47,571 bases of DNA from Selenomonas sp. AE3005 (GTDB lineage Bacteria; Bacillota; Negativicutes; Selenomonadales; Selenomonadaceae): contig NZ_CAJODG010000031.1 in assembly GCF_905233635.1 (NCBI RefSeq), positions 1-47,571 of the forward strand, given 5' to 3'. The position numbers and the translations under genes were made by a program. Positions 40,034 through 47,571 of this stretch are shown piece by piece (position 1 is the stretch's first letter; every line of letters begins with the position of its first letter). The notes under the pieces are model-generated. The model did no database searches. It saw only the letters and a list, made by a program, of their open reading frames with translations, and was not told the DNA's origin.

Positions 40034-41284
40034 TTAATAAATTCTTTCCAGTTCATAACCGTTATCATGCAGGGCTTTGGTGATTCGCTGGATATGTTCT
40101 TCGTTGTTGGTTTCACAAGTAACTTCAAGGATTACCTTTTTAAAGCTGTCGGTCACCTTGGACTGGTTATGGTTAAGCTCGATAACATTGGCGTTTTCCT
40201 CAGCAAGGATACGGGAAATGGTGAGGAGCTGGCCCGGTTTGTCCGGCAGGAGAACGCCGAAACAGAATACCCGGCCTCTGGCTATCTTGGCTTTTTCGAT
40301 TAAAGCGGAGATAGTGGAGATGTCGATATTGCCGCCACTGACAATGGCGGCTACTTTTTTGCCCTTGAAGGGGAGTTTGGAAAGGGCGGCGAGTGAGAGG
40401 ACGCCGGCACCTTCGGCAATGAGTTTGTGCTTTTCGATAAGGGAGAGCAGGGCACCCATGATTTCCATTTCAGAAACGGTGATGATATCATCAAGGTATT
40501 TTTTGCAGAATTCGTAGGTCAGTGTGCCGGCCGTTTTGACAGCGCAGCCGTCCGCTACGGTGTCGGCAGATTTTAAGGTGACGATTTTCTGTTTGTCGAG
40601 GGCGGCTTTCATGCAGGCGGCATTTTCCGGTTCAACGCCGATGACCTTGATGTCCGGGTTGACGAGTTTGGTGGCCAGGGCCACGCCGGAGGCAAAGCCA
40701 CCGCCGCCGATGGGCACGAGGATAGCGTCAATGTCTTTGCAGGCGTCAATGATTTCAAGGGCTGTAGTGCCCTGTCCCAGGAGTACCTGCAGGTCGTTGA
40801 AGGGGTGAATGTAGACGTAGCCATGCTGTTTCTGGAGTTCGAGGCTGTAGGCGTAAGCGTCGTCAAAGCCGTCGCCGTGGAGCACGACTTCGGCCCCTAG
40901 GGCCTTGGTGCCTTCAACTTTTAAGATTGGCGTGGTGGCCGGCATACAGATTACAGCCTTGACACCGAGTTTTTGGGCGGCGAAGGCTACGCCCTGCGCA
41001 TGGTTGCCGGCTGAGGACGTGATAACGCCTTTGGCGCGTTCTTCGGGGGTGAGCTGGCTGATTTTATTGTAGGCACCGCGCAGTTTAAAGGCGCCGGTGT
41101 GCTGAAGGTTTTCCGGTTTGAGGTAAACTTCATTGCCGGAGATTTCGGAGAAAAAGTCGCTGGGGATAAGGGAGGTTTTTTTGACAATGCCTTCCAAATT
41201 GCGGGCGGCCTGGTAAACGCCGGCAATGGTAGTTGTCTCTACGATTTCCTGATTGGTGACTTTCGGTGCTTTTTCTTTGGACAT
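40034..41284 (-). CDS. ilvA: Threonine ammonia-lyase (catabolic/biosynthetic, ACT-containing short form)
   Basis: A 416-residue PLP enzyme that converts threonine to 2-oxobutanoate and ammonia. HTGAFKLRGA holds the PLP lysine (near residue 63), SSAGNHAQG binds the phosphate/substrate, and GGGGFASG is the glycine loop. A single C-terminal ACT domain (about 335-416, VFCFGVLLPDKPGQLLTI) marks the one-ACT type. Start ATG with AGGAGG 8 bases upstream. It can feed isoleucine synthesis or threonine catabolism; context does not decide. Confidence 0.92.
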   Translation of the reverse strand: MSKEKAPKVTNQEIVETTTIAGVYQAARNLEGIVKKTSLIPSDFFSEISGNEVYLKPENLQHTGAFKLRGAYNKISQLTPEERAKGVITSSAGNHAQGVAFAAQKLGVKAVICMPATTPILKVEGTKALGAEVVLHGDGFDDAYAYSLELQKQHGYVYIHPFNDLQVLLGQGTTALEIIDACKDIDAILVPIGGGGFASGVALATKLVNPDIKVIGVEPENAACMKAALDKQKIVTLKSADTVADGCAVKTAGTLTYEFCKKYLDDIITVSEMEIMGALLSLIEKHKLIAEGAGVLSLAALSKLPFKGKKVAAIVSGGNIDISTISALIEKAKIARGRVFCFGVLLPDKPGQLLTISRILAEENANVIELNHNQSKVTDSFKKVILEVTCETNNEEHIQRITKALHDNGYELERIY

Positions 41285-41474
41285 AGCTCTGCCTCCTGTT
41301 ATATATGTTTACACATAATGTAAGATATGATATGGTTTCTATAGTAAAATGTTCTATTTAGTGTAGCATTATCCTTCAAAGAATGTCAATGTATTTTCTG
41401 TTGGATGGGGAAGGATTTTGTCTATAGTTTAGCGAAATATGTAGTCATAAAGTAATACGGGGAGGAATGTTTAT

Positions 41475-41912
41475 ATGCCAGGGGGAAAGCTTGCCCGTAT
41501 ATTGGTGCCTGTTGATGCCTCGGAGGGAGCTGGCCGGGCGGCGGCATTTGCCGTGAATTTGGCAGAGATAACCGGGGCAGATGTTGATGTATTGCATGTG
41601 ACGTATTTTGACAAGGATACGGATGCCAAGGAGGAGTCCTGGCTGCCTGATGCTATTGCCGGTTCAATGGATGATGAGGCGCAGGCGGCGCTGAGGATGG
41701 TGAAAAAATATATTCCTGCTGATTTTGCGTATGAGTATCATCAGCGTACCGGCACACCGGTGGAGGCCATTCTGGAGTTTTGTGAGGAAGGCGGCCATGA
41801 TTGCATTGTCGTGGGCGGCCGCGGTCTGGGTGTGATGGAAGGGCTGATTTTTGGCAGTGTCAGTCAGGAGCTTATTGAACGCGCTAAGGTATCTGTGGTG
41901 GTAGTTAAGTGA
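41475..41912 (+). CDS. Universal stress protein (UspA family)
   Basis: A 145-residue single-domain Usp. The N-terminal strand LARILVPVDASEGAGRA and the C-terminal nucleotide loop GGRGLGVMEGLIFGSVS fit the G-2x-G-9x-G-S ATP-binding pattern. Preceded by GGGAGGAA. It is followed after 36 bases by a second Usp gene, so the two form a tandem pair, though they differ enough to be an old duplication. Confidence 0.9.
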   Translation: MPGGKLARILVPVDASEGAGRAAAFAVNLAEITGADVDVLHVTYFDKDTDAKEESWLPDAIAGSMDDEAQAALRMVKKYIPADFAYEYHQRTGTPVEAILEFCEEGGHDCIVVGGRGLGVMEGLIFGSVSQELIERAKVSVVVVK

Positions 41913-41948
41913 ATAATGAGCTGAATTTACAGCAGGGGGGTATTCCTT

Positions 41949-42365
41949 ATGATGAAAAACATTCTTGTACCGGTCGATGGTTCGGAAGGTTCTGACCGCG
42001 CTGTGGCAGAGGCCATTGCTATGGCAGAGGCTTGTGAGGCCAAGCTGAATTTCCTCTATGTGGCGAATATCAATCAGCTGGCGATTAACGCCTGCCTGTC
42101 AGACGCGATTCTGGAGGCAGTTACCAAGGCCGGTAATGTGATTCTGGACAGGGCGATGGAAATGGTGCCGTCGGGGATTGAAAAAGAGGCTTTTTCGGAA
42201 ACCGGGTCGCCGGCTGTAGTTATTTTGGATTTTGCTACGTCCAATGATATTGATTTGATTATCATGGGCAGTCGGGGACTGGGAATTGTCAAAGGCGTGC
42301 TGCTGGGCAGCGTCAGCCAGTATATTGTAGAACAGGCTAAATGTCCGGTTCTGGTTGTGAAATAA
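41949..42365 (+). CDS. Universal stress protein (UspA family), second of a tandem pair
   Basis: A 138-residue Usp with ILVPVDGSEGSDRA at the N-terminus and GSRGLGIVKGVLLGSVS as the ATP-binding loop. Two adjacent ATG codons (41949, 41952) are possible starts. The terminator of the pair lies in the centre of the long palindrome that follows. Confidence 0.9.
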   Translation: MMKNILVPVDGSEGSDRAVAEAIAMAEACEAKLNFLYVANINQLAINACLSDAILEAVTKAGNVILDRAMEMVPSGIEKEAFSETGSPAVVILDFATSNDIDLIIMGSRGLGIVKGVLLGSVSQYIVEQAKCPVLVVK

Positions 42366-42388
42366 TAGGACTTGTTTTAGGTGGCGCT

Positions 42389-42587
42389 GGCGTGGAGATT
42401 GGCAGTTGTCCACGCTATGCTATGACGGTCAGCTAAAAATTATTTTTGCCAACGATAAAACGCAAAGCACTTAAACTCACTGCGTTCAGACAAAAGTGCT
42501 TTGCGTTTTTTATGTTGTGGGCAAAAATAATTTTCTTCACGCTGACCGTCATACGCGGCGCTTAGGACAACCGCCCATCTCCACGCC
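42389..42587. repeat. 199-bp nested palindrome P1 downstream of the Usp genes
   Basis: Outer arms GGCGTGGAGATTGGCAGTTG (from 42389) and GGACAACCGCCCATCTCCAC (from 42565) are imperfect inverted repeats. Inside lie ATGACGGTCAGC/GCTGACCGTCAT, AAAATTATTTTTGCC with its exact complement at 42520-42534, and the central terminator hairpin. The arms share GCGCTTAGGA with the repeats at 15831-15958. Confidence 0.8.
42457..42512 (+). terminator. Intrinsic terminator at the centre of palindrome P1
   Basis: A perfect 16-bp stem (AAAACGCAAAGCACTT, 42457-42472, with 42494-42509) and T-run to 42511. It ends the Usp transcript. Confidence 0.8.
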
Positions 42588-42595
42588 AAAGGAAC

Positions 42596-42650
42596 TGAAA
42601 CGCCGAGTGGAAGTTTTGCCTAAGGAAAAACTGGAACAATGGCGTTATAA
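42596..42650 (+). repeat. MITE-like repeat, copy 3 (3' fragment with interrupted micro-ORF)
   Basis: Matches the 3' part of copy 2 (25292-25344). In the micro-ORF frame it reads ETPSGSFA, stop, GKTGTMAL, stop, ending in the same GCGTTATAA. The 5' part with MSPT is missing. It abuts palindrome P1. Confidence 0.6.
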
Positions 42651-42692
42651 GTACGCTATAATTTGCAGTTGTGATATAAAATTTACCAACTA

Positions 42693-42894
42693 GCCGGCAG
42701 CGGTCAGGCTGGCCTGGCGGAGCGTCAGGCGGACGAGCGTAAAGAAAAATCTCCTTTGCCGGCCTTAATATCATGGCTGAAAGTCTGCTGTTTGAGCGCA
42801 GCGAGTTTTGACTTTTAGCCATGTTTAATTAAGGGGCAAAGGAGATTTTTTAGCGAGCGCCGAGCGCCGTGGGGCAAGCATGACCGCTGCCGGC
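42693..42894. repeat. 202-bp nested palindrome P2 upstream of the nrdG 3' end
   Basis: Outer arms GCCGGCAGCGGTCA (42693-42706) and TGACCGCTGCCGGC (42881-42894) are perfect. Inside, AAAAATCTCCTTTGCC (42745-42760) pairs with 42835-42850 over 16 bp, CCTTAAT (42763) with ATTAAGG (42828), and CATGGCT (42772) with AGCCATG (42817). The inner part with its T-run could terminate in either direction. Confidence 0.8.
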
Positions 42895-42926
42895 GTACTA
42901 CGCTTACGCTGTATGCTGACAAAACA

Positions 42927-43424
42927 TCAGAACTCCAATGTACGAATCTTACCGGTCTTGCGGAAGGCGTTCATATCGATGATACGCTGATTGCTGGAGC
43001 CGCGGAAGTTAAGGGTTAAATCCCGCAGCCGCTCTTCGTAAGGGCCGTCTACAAGGACGTCGAGCTCTCGCAGCAGGGCGTCGATGGCCGGGTTCTTTTT
43101 GGCCAGCAATTCTTCCAAAGTATAGCCGGTATAGCTCCAGACGTCCAAGCCGAGTTTGTGTGCCTCTTTGGCCAGGCGTGTGAGGGGGGCTGGCTGGAGA
43201 AAGGGTTCGCCGCCGCTGAAGGTTATGCCGGTGAGGAGAGGGTTTTCATCAATCCGGGCCAAGATGTTTTCCGTGTCCTCGTCACGGCCGCCGCTGGCGG
43301 CATGGGTGTCGGGATTTTGACAGCCGACACAATGATGGGGACAACCTTGGGTAAAGACTGAAAGTCTAAGGCCGTCCCCGTCAACAATGGAATCATCCAC
43401 GATTCCAGCTATGCGTATTTTCAT
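42927..43424 (-). CDS. nrdG: Anaerobic ribonucleotide reductase-activating protein
   Basis: A 165-residue radical SAM activase that generates the glycyl radical on class III ribonucleotide reductase. The cluster motif CPHHCVGC (CxxxCxxC) follows GLRLSVFTQG, and TFSGGEPFLQ is the SAM-binding strand. Its ATG overlaps the preceding small gene by 4 bases. The reductase gene nrdD itself is not in the window. Confidence 0.92.
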   Translation of the reverse strand: MKIRIAGIVDDSIVDGDGLRLSVFTQGCPHHCVGCQNPDTHAASGGRDEDTENILARIDENPLLTGITFSGGEPFLQPAPLTRLAKEAHKLGLDVWSYTGYTLEELLAKKNPAIDALLRELDVLVDGPYEERLRDLTLNFRGSSNQRIIDMNAFRKTGKIRTLEF

Positions 43425-43714
43425 GCGTATTGTGCAGCCGTATGTTTTACCCGGTCATGTTCTTCGGCCTGTTTGGCATCGTTCCAGCGGTCGATAGTGC
43501 CTACCAGATAGCCGGTAATGCGGCGGATGCGCTCGAACTTTTGCGGCTGGAGCACATAATCTAAATGAATCTGACCGTCAGCGGCCGGAGTTAAAGTCAG
43601 TTCGTTGACACGTTCGTTGGTTTGTTCTTCCACATAACCGATGTAATTTACGATTTCCTGTTCGGAAACGTCTGTCAGTCCATCGATGGTTACAGCAACA
43701 TCATTTACCATCAT
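43421..43714 (-). CDS. Small NrdD C-terminal-like protein upstream of nrdG
   Basis: A 97-residue protein without cysteines. The N-terminal half reads as a small alpha-beta domain (VAVTIDGLTDVSEQEIVNYI). The C-terminal half FERIRRITGYLVGTIDRWND and EEHDRVKH resembles the glycyl-radical tail of anaerobic ribonucleotide reductase (Arg-x-x-Gly-Tyr-Leu...Trp-Asn...Arg). The Zn-binding cysteines of NrdD are absent. It is translationally coupled to nrdG. It may be a stand-alone accessory or spare glycyl-radical domain, by analogy with GrcA for pyruvate formate-lyase; this is speculation. ATG 43714 follows AGGACAGGTGATT. Confidence 0.65.
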   Translation of the reverse strand: MMVNDVAVTIDGLTDVSEQEIVNYIGYVEEQTNERVNELTLTPAADGQIHLDYVLQPQKFERIRRITGYLVGTIDRWNDAKQAEEHDRVKHTAAQYA

Positions 43715-43809
43715 GATAATCACCTGTCCTTAAAAAATAATAGTATGTATAAGACCTTGCGGTATTTGTTGAGCTTTCACCGCCTTTAGCGGTGAATCTA
43801 GGAAAATTA

Positions 43810-43854
43810 TACAATATGTATGGCGTTAAGTCAATGGAAAATACTATATGTTGT
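43810..43854 (-). promoter_or_regulatory. Pair of NrdR-box-like sites upstream of the nrdG operon
   Basis: ACTATATGTTGT (43843-43854) contains CTATATGTTG, matching the CWATATNTWG core of NrdR boxes. ACAATATGTAT (43811-43821) matches all but the last position. Their centres are 33 bp apart, about three helical turns, as in paired NrdR sites. Confidence 0.5.
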
Positions 43855-43880
43855 TATTAGCGGCGGCATTATCCCCGTAC

Positions 43881-43969
43881 TTATCCACAAGGATAAAGCG
43901 TGAATCAGGCGCTGTAACAGGGGCGAAAAAAGTTATCCACAGATTGCTGCTGCGTCAATCTGTGGATAA
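43881..43969. promoter_or_regulatory. Cluster of three perfect DnaA boxes
   Basis: TTATCCACA occurs at 43881-43889 and 43933-43941 and inverted at 43961-43969. The last two are part of a perfect 14-bp inverted repeat (TTATCCACAGATTG, 43933-43946 with 43956-43969), so the DNA can also form a hairpin, possibly the mscS terminator. It lies upstream of the nrdG operon. Confidence 0.75.
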
Positions 43970-44020
43970 GAAAATACCGTATATGGTGGTTTTTATATTT
44001 TAATCCCCAAGATAAACGGT

Positions 44021-45085
44021 TTATTGATTTTGTTTGATAACTGTACGAATGGGGAAGGGAATTTCGATGCCTTCCTGCCGGAATCTGGCGGTGAGGGCCT
44101 TGATGAATTCGTGTTTCAGGCGGAACTGACTATCAAAGTTGGCGGAGTGGAGCAGGACGTTGAAATCAATGCTGCTGTCGCCAAAATTGAAAAAACGCAC
44201 GGAGGGCTGTCTTTCGTCGTCCAGCTTTTCATCGAGGTCGGTGAGTACCTGACGGGCAACGTCAAGAGTTACGTCCTCGACTTTTTGCAGGTCGCTGTCA
44301 TAGGCTACGCCTACGGGAATTTTGATTATGATATCGTGATGGGGCATGCTGTAGTTGGTGATGATGGAGGAGGCGATTTTCTGATTGGGGATTACAACCA
44401 TATTGCCTTCGCCTACGGGAACAATGGTGGTAAAACGCCAAGTGATATCTGTTACCCGTCCTTCCTCACCGGAGCTTAAATGAATGTAATCGCCGAGCCG
44501 CAGTTGTTTGGAGAGAATCAGGTGCAGGCCGGAGAAAATATTGGCCAGTGTTTCCTGCAGGGCGAGGGCCACGGCCATACCACCGACACCCAGAGCCGTG
44601 AGGATGGGGGCGATGGAGATGCCGTAGTATTGCAGTACGACCAGTATACCCATGGCGTAGATAATACCGTTCAAGATAGCATTAAGCAAAGTAGTCTTGG
44701 GCATGCTCTGCTGGGAACGTTCGATTTGCATATCGACTATACCGTTGATTGTCCGGGCGATTACCCGGGTGATGGTGAGGATGATAACGGTGAAGAGTAT
44801 ATAGGAAAAGATGCGTACCAAAGGCTCAATGATGTCAATGGTATTAACAGTCCAGTAGAGACCTACGACTACACAGAAAGAAATGGGGACACCCTGCAGG
44901 GCGTTTATAAAAATGTACTGCCAGGTGGTTTCCTCTACGGTGAGATGGTGTATTACACGGCGTTTTATCATGCGATTGACCATAATGCCCACGATGAGGG
45001 AGATGACCAGTATGCAGCCAGGGATTAGCAGCATTTCCAAGAGATGAGCCCAATCAATATGTCTAAGCATTTCCATATTTGGCAA
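44021..45085 (-). CDS. mscS: Small-conductance mechanosensitive channel (MscS family)
   Basis: A 354-residue protein with N-terminal TM segments, the pore-lining TM3 in ALGVGGMAVALALQETLANIFSG (about residues 165-187) and the beta domain RLGDYIHLSSGEEGRVTDITWR, then the alpha-beta C-terminal domain. It opens on membrane tension to relieve osmotic shock. TTG start at 45085 with AAAGGAGGA upstream. Confidence 0.9.
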   Translation of the reverse strand: MPNMEMLRHIDWAHLLEMLLIPGCILVISLIVGIMVNRMIKRRVIHHLTVEETTWQYIFINALQGVPISFCVVVGLYWTVNTIDIIEPLVRIFSYILFTVIILTITRVIARTINGIVDMQIERSQQSMPKTTLLNAILNGIIYAMGILVVLQYYGISIAPILTALGVGGMAVALALQETLANIFSGLHLILSKQLRLGDYIHLSSGEEGRVTDITWRFTTIVPVGEGNMVVIPNQKIASSIITNYSMPHHDIIIKIPVGVAYDSDLQKVEDVTLDVARQVLTDLDEKLDDERQPSVRFFNFGDSSIDFNVLLHSANFDSQFRLKHEFIKALTARFRQEGIEIPFPIRTVIKQNQ

Positions 45086-45194
45086 AATGATTCCTCCTTT
45101 GAATAAATCAACACGTTCAAGCAGGAAAACTTGAATAAAAAATCCTTTACATTATACTATAGGTAGACGAAAAAAAATAGTGAGGAGAAAATAC

Positions 45195-45731
45195 ATGGCT
45201 GAGATTTTAATCACAGGTGAGCGCCTGCGTCTGCGCCGGGCCACGGAGGCGGATTTGGATTATATCATGGAGCTGGAATATGCCCCGGACAATTTACCGT
45301 ATATTGTGCCCTTTGACCGGGATTTTCATACCGGGATAATTACGAATGGGCAGGCCTCTATGGACGTGATTGTCGAGGAAGTGGCCAGTGGTGAGCCGGC
45401 AGGATATTTTATGGTGGCCGGCCTGTCTACTGAGGCCAGGGAAATGGAATGGACGCATGTCATCATTGCCAAGAAGGGGCTTGGCTATGGACACGAGGCC
45501 ATGAAACTTATAAAAAAATGGGCCTTTGAGGTGAAAAAGTTTCATCGGGCCTGGCTCGACTGCAAAGATTATAATGACAGGGCCTTGCACCTTTATGAGA
45601 GCGAGGGCATGGTGAGGGAAGGTCTTATCCGGGAAACTATCATTACCAATGGTGTTTATGAGAATCTGGTTGTTTTGGGAATTTTGGACCGGGAATATTT
45701 TGCCCGCCGGGAAGCCGGTCTGGAACTGTAG
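45195..45731 (+). CDS. GNAT-family N-acetyltransferase
   Basis: A 178-residue RimJ/RimL-like GNAT: ERLRLRRATEADLDYI at the start, the acetyl-CoA loop KKGLGYGHEAMKLIKKWAF near residue 92, and YNDRALHLYESEGMVREG as motif B. It probably acetylates a protein N-terminus or a small amine; the substrate is not readable. ATG 45195 with GAGGAG at 45182-45187. Single gene. Confidence 0.85.
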   Translation: MAEILITGERLRLRRATEADLDYIMELEYAPDNLPYIVPFDRDFHTGIITNGQASMDVIVEEVASGEPAGYFMVAGLSTEAREMEWTHVIIAKKGLGYGHEAMKLIKKWAFEVKKFHRAWLDCKDYNDRALHLYESEGMVREGLIRETIITNGVYENLVVLGILDREYFARREAGLEL

Positions 45732-45824
45732 GGATTGAATGCTTGCATTTTCATAAAAAAGACATTACAATTATATTCATGTAAATTATACATTACAAAT
45801 TAACAATGAATCTGGAGGCGGCCT

Positions 45825-46568
45825 ATGAAACGTGTATCCGTGGAGCTGATTCCCCGTGATGAAGAGTCTTTGCGCGGCGAGTTGCAGCTGTTAAAGCAGT
45901 ACGAAGGCAAACTGGATGTTATAAATATACCTGACCTGCTGCGGTTTGACATTCGCAGTTGGGAAGGTTCGGCCATGGCTCAGGAGTATTTTCCCATGTC
46001 GATGCCGCATATCCGCGCCATGGATATTGATTTGGACAAAGAGCTTCCCATGAAGGACTATCTGCGTGAGCATAATATAAAGGAAGTCCTGGTGGTGCAG
46101 GGTGACCCTCCCCAGCGCATGACGCACGAGGTGTATCCGACGGAATCCACGGATGTAATCCGCAAGTTCCGTGCGGAAATGCCGGAGGTGAAGGTTTATG
46201 CCGGCATTGACCAGTACAGAAGTTCCATGCGCCATGAGCTTTACCGCACCCGTCGTAAGGTGCAGGCTGGCGCGGCCGGGTTCTTCACGCAGCCGTTCTT
46301 TGATATGCGCATGCTGGAAATCTACATGGATATGCTGGACGGCCTTGATGTGTACTGGGGCGTATCCCCGGTGGTCACGGCTGCCTCGCAGAGTTATTGG
46401 GAGCGCAAGAATAACGTCATTTTCCCGAAGAACTTTGCGCCGACTTTGACGTGGAGCGTGGAGTTTTCCCGTCAGGTCATGGAAATGGCGGATAAAAAGG
46501 ACGCTAATGTGTACTTAATGCCCATTAAGACCAACCTGGAAGAGTATTTAGCAGGCGTGTTTGCTTGA
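45825..46568 (+). CDS. metF: Short MetF-like methylenetetrahydrofolate reductase
   Basis: A 247-residue TIM-barrel protein of the MetF family but shorter than the usual 290. RVSVELIPRDEES carries the family's catalytic-Glu strand; EVLVVQGDPPQ and KVQAGAAGFFTQPFFD are the flavin/substrate signatures. No C-terminal extension or partner MetV gene is adjacent. A methylene-THF or related one-carbon reductase role is likely; the electron donor is unclear. It lies upstream of nfnAB, separated by a hairpin-rich gap. Confidence 0.75.
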   Translation: MKRVSVELIPRDEESLRGELQLLKQYEGKLDVINIPDLLRFDIRSWEGSAMAQEYFPMSMPHIRAMDIDLDKELPMKDYLREHNIKEVLVVQGDPPQRMTHEVYPTESTDVIRKFRAEMPEVKVYAGIDQYRSSMRHELYRTRRKVQAGAAGFFTQPFFDMRMLEIYMDMLDGLDVYWGVSPVVTAASQSYWERKNNVIFPKNFAPTLTWSVEFSRQVMEMADKKDANVYLMPIKTNLEEYLAGVFA

Positions 46569-46580
46569 TAAAGTTGCTAT

Positions 46581-46660
46581 GAAATCTTTGCGAGTCAAGC
46601 CGATAGGCGCAGAATCGCTTAGATTTCGTGTAAGGGCGCAGTGCAAAACATTGTTTTGCA
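46581..46660. repeat. Two hairpins between metF-like gene and nfnA
   Basis: Hairpin 1 has outer arms GAAATCT (46581-46587)/AGATTTC (46621-46627) with GCGAGTC/GAATCGC inside. Hairpin 2 is GTGCAAAAC (46641-46649)/GTTTTGCAC (46652-46660). No strong T-tract follows, so the role as terminators is doubtful. Confidence 0.55.
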
Positions 46661-46695
46661 CGGAGTTTTATTTGTGTATTTTAGGAGAGTGAATC

Positions 46696-47538
46696 ATGTT
46701 TAAGATTCTGAAGAAAGAGGAGTTGTCGCCCAGCGTCTACTCCATGGATATTGAGGCCCCGCGCGTGGCGAAAAAATGTCAGGCCGGTCAGTTTATCATT
46801 CTGCGTGTGGATGAGGAAGGTGAGCGCATTCCTCTGACCATCGCTAATTTTGACCGTGAAAAAGGCATTATCAACATTGTATTCCAGGTAATCGGTGCCT
46901 CCACGATGGCTCTGGCTGCCAAAAACGCCGGCGACAGCATTGTGGACTTTGCCGGCCCCTTAGGCCAGCCGTCCGAAATCAAGAAGTTTGACGGCACGGT
47001 TGTTGTTGTGGGCGGCGGTATCGGTGTTGCGCCGACTTTCCCGATTGCCCGTGCCATGAAAGAGGCCGGCAACAAGGTTATCGCCATCATGGGCGCCAAG
47101 ACCAAAGATATTCTGATTATGGAAAAGGAAATGTCCGAGGTAACGGATGAAATCCTGATTACGACGGATGATGGTTCTCGTGGCATTAAGGGCTTTGTCA
47201 CTTATGCGGTACAGGAACTCGTGAACCGCGGCGAAAAGATTGCCCAGATTACGGCTATCGGCCCGGTTATCATGATGAAGAGCGTGGCCGACGCTACGCG
47301 TGAACTCGGCATTCCGACGGTGGTCAGCCTGAACCCCATCATGGTAGACGGCACGGGTATGTGCGGCGGCTGCCGCGTAACCGTAGGCGATGAAACGAAG
47401 TTTGCCTGCGTGGATGGCCCGGAATTTGATGGTCACAAGGTAGATTTCCCCGAACTCATGAGCCGCCAGCGCATGTACCGCGATATGGAGGCTGAGGAAA
47501 AGGACCATATTTGCCGCATTGGTTTGGGGAGGAAATAA
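46696..47538 (+). CDS. nfnA: NfnA-like sulfide dehydrogenase/transhydrogenase FAD-NAD(P) subunit
   Basis: A 280-residue protein of the dihydroorotate dehydrogenase electron-transfer (PyrK-like)/NfnA family: FAD domain with QAGQFIILRVDEEGERIPL (about residues 31-50), NAD(P)-binding GGGIGVAPTFPIA near 109, and a C-terminal [2Fe-2S] site with CGGC and FACVDGPEFDG. With NfnB it forms the electron-bifurcating NADH-dependent reduced ferredoxin:NADP+ oxidoreductase. The companion gene starts three bases after the stop, which supports NfnA over PyrK. Confidence 0.88.
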   Translation: MFKILKKEELSPSVYSMDIEAPRVAKKCQAGQFIILRVDEEGERIPLTIANFDREKGIINIVFQVIGASTMALAAKNAGDSIVDFAGPLGQPSEIKKFDGTVVVVGGGIGVAPTFPIARAMKEAGNKVIAIMGAKTKDILIMEKEMSEVTDEILITTDDGSRGIKGFVTYAVQELVNRGEKIAQITAIGPVIMMKSVADATRELGIPTVVSLNPIMVDGTGMCGGCRVTVGDETKFACVDGPEFDGHKVDFPELMSRQRMYRDMEAEEKDHICRIGLGRK

Positions 47539-47541
47539 ACG

Positions 47542-47571
47542 ATGGCTTTGTCTTTGAAGAAACATGAAATG
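47542..47571 (+). CDS. nfnB: Start of NfnB-like glutamate synthase small-subunit-type protein (partial)
   Basis: ATG at 47542 opens a frame (MALSLKKHEM) that runs off the right edge, with GGGGAGGAAA 8-17 bases upstream. Position directly after nfnA makes it the NfnB (GltD/GltA-like) subunit. Ten residues only, so context carries the call. Confidence 0.55.
   Translation, partial: MALSLKKHEM

Noticed and set aside
43881..43969. DnaA-box cluster as a chromosomal origin
   Set aside because: Neither dnaA, dnaN, rpmH nor gidA-type neighbours nor an AT-rich unwinding element with ordered boxes is present.

Overview
The window comes from a diderm, anaerobic member of the Firmicutes, most likely a Selenomonas-like member of the Negativicutes. 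It combines low-GC Firmicutes traits (consensus sigma-A promoters, strong Shine-Dalgarno sites, many TTG starts, intrinsic terminators) with outer-membrane biology: an AIDA-type autotransporter with a TibC/Aah-type heptosyltransferase. The metabolism is anaerobic: fumarate reductase/succinate dehydrogenase, NrfHA nitrite reductase, an anaerobic ribonucleotide reductase activase and an Nfn-type transhydrogenase. The genus is an inference.

Layout. 1-802: end of a flavoprotein gene and the sdhB/frdB iron-sulfur subunit. 888-7024: an AT-rich accessory block with a 1680-residue SF1 helicase-nuclease fusion, a PC4/YdbC-like ssDNA-binding protein and a zeta-type toxin with its small partner. 7173-10892: operon of a PAS-GGDEF-EAL protein, queF, pyridoxamine kinase and a radical SAM protein. 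10944-12323 (minus): a Bax-inhibitor-1-like membrane protein and, upstream, about 575 nt without a gene but with its own consensus promoter, a run of hairpins and a terminator, which I read as a large structured noncoding RNA. 12468-20378: yqeB, comF, lactate permease, a NiaP-like transporter with a palindromic operator, a secreted SGNH hydrolase, a coiled-coil/TPR protein and a TSCPD protein. 20442-20707: tRNA-Asp and tRNA-Phe. 21734-25524: accessory island with RelB/YoeB, two XRE regulators, a truncated IS256 transposase, a HEPN/AbiU2-like protein, a decayed type III toxin-antitoxin locus (two 36-nt antitoxin repeats still visible) and repeat elements. 25572-32715: autotransporter, heptosyltransferase and YbjN-like protein in one operon. 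32778-39982: nrfHA, then a CRP/FNR-family regulator followed directly by ccmABCEF. 40034 onward: threonine ammonia-lyase, two universal stress proteins, two 200-bp palindromes, nrdG with a small NrdD-tail-like protein, MscS, a GNAT enzyme, a short MetF-like protein and nfnA/nfnB.

How the genes work together. NrfHA needs covalent haem, and the ccm genes that attach it lie next door. The nrfHA promoter and the promoter of the regulator-ccm operon carry the same GTTGC-N4-GCAAC dyad at the same distance (-41.5) from extended -10 boxes, so the regulator probably activates both. The autotransporter operon makes an adhesin together with its glycosyltransferase; its upstream region shares a 67-bp segment, including a GCATATA/TATATGC dyad, with the promoter region of the XRE gene at 22870, which suggests co-regulation. 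The most promising undescribed items are the RNA at 11745-12323, the repeat family with conserved micro-ORFs (14002, 25292, 42596), the shared CRP/FNR operator circuit and the helicase-nuclease/YdbC/zeta block.
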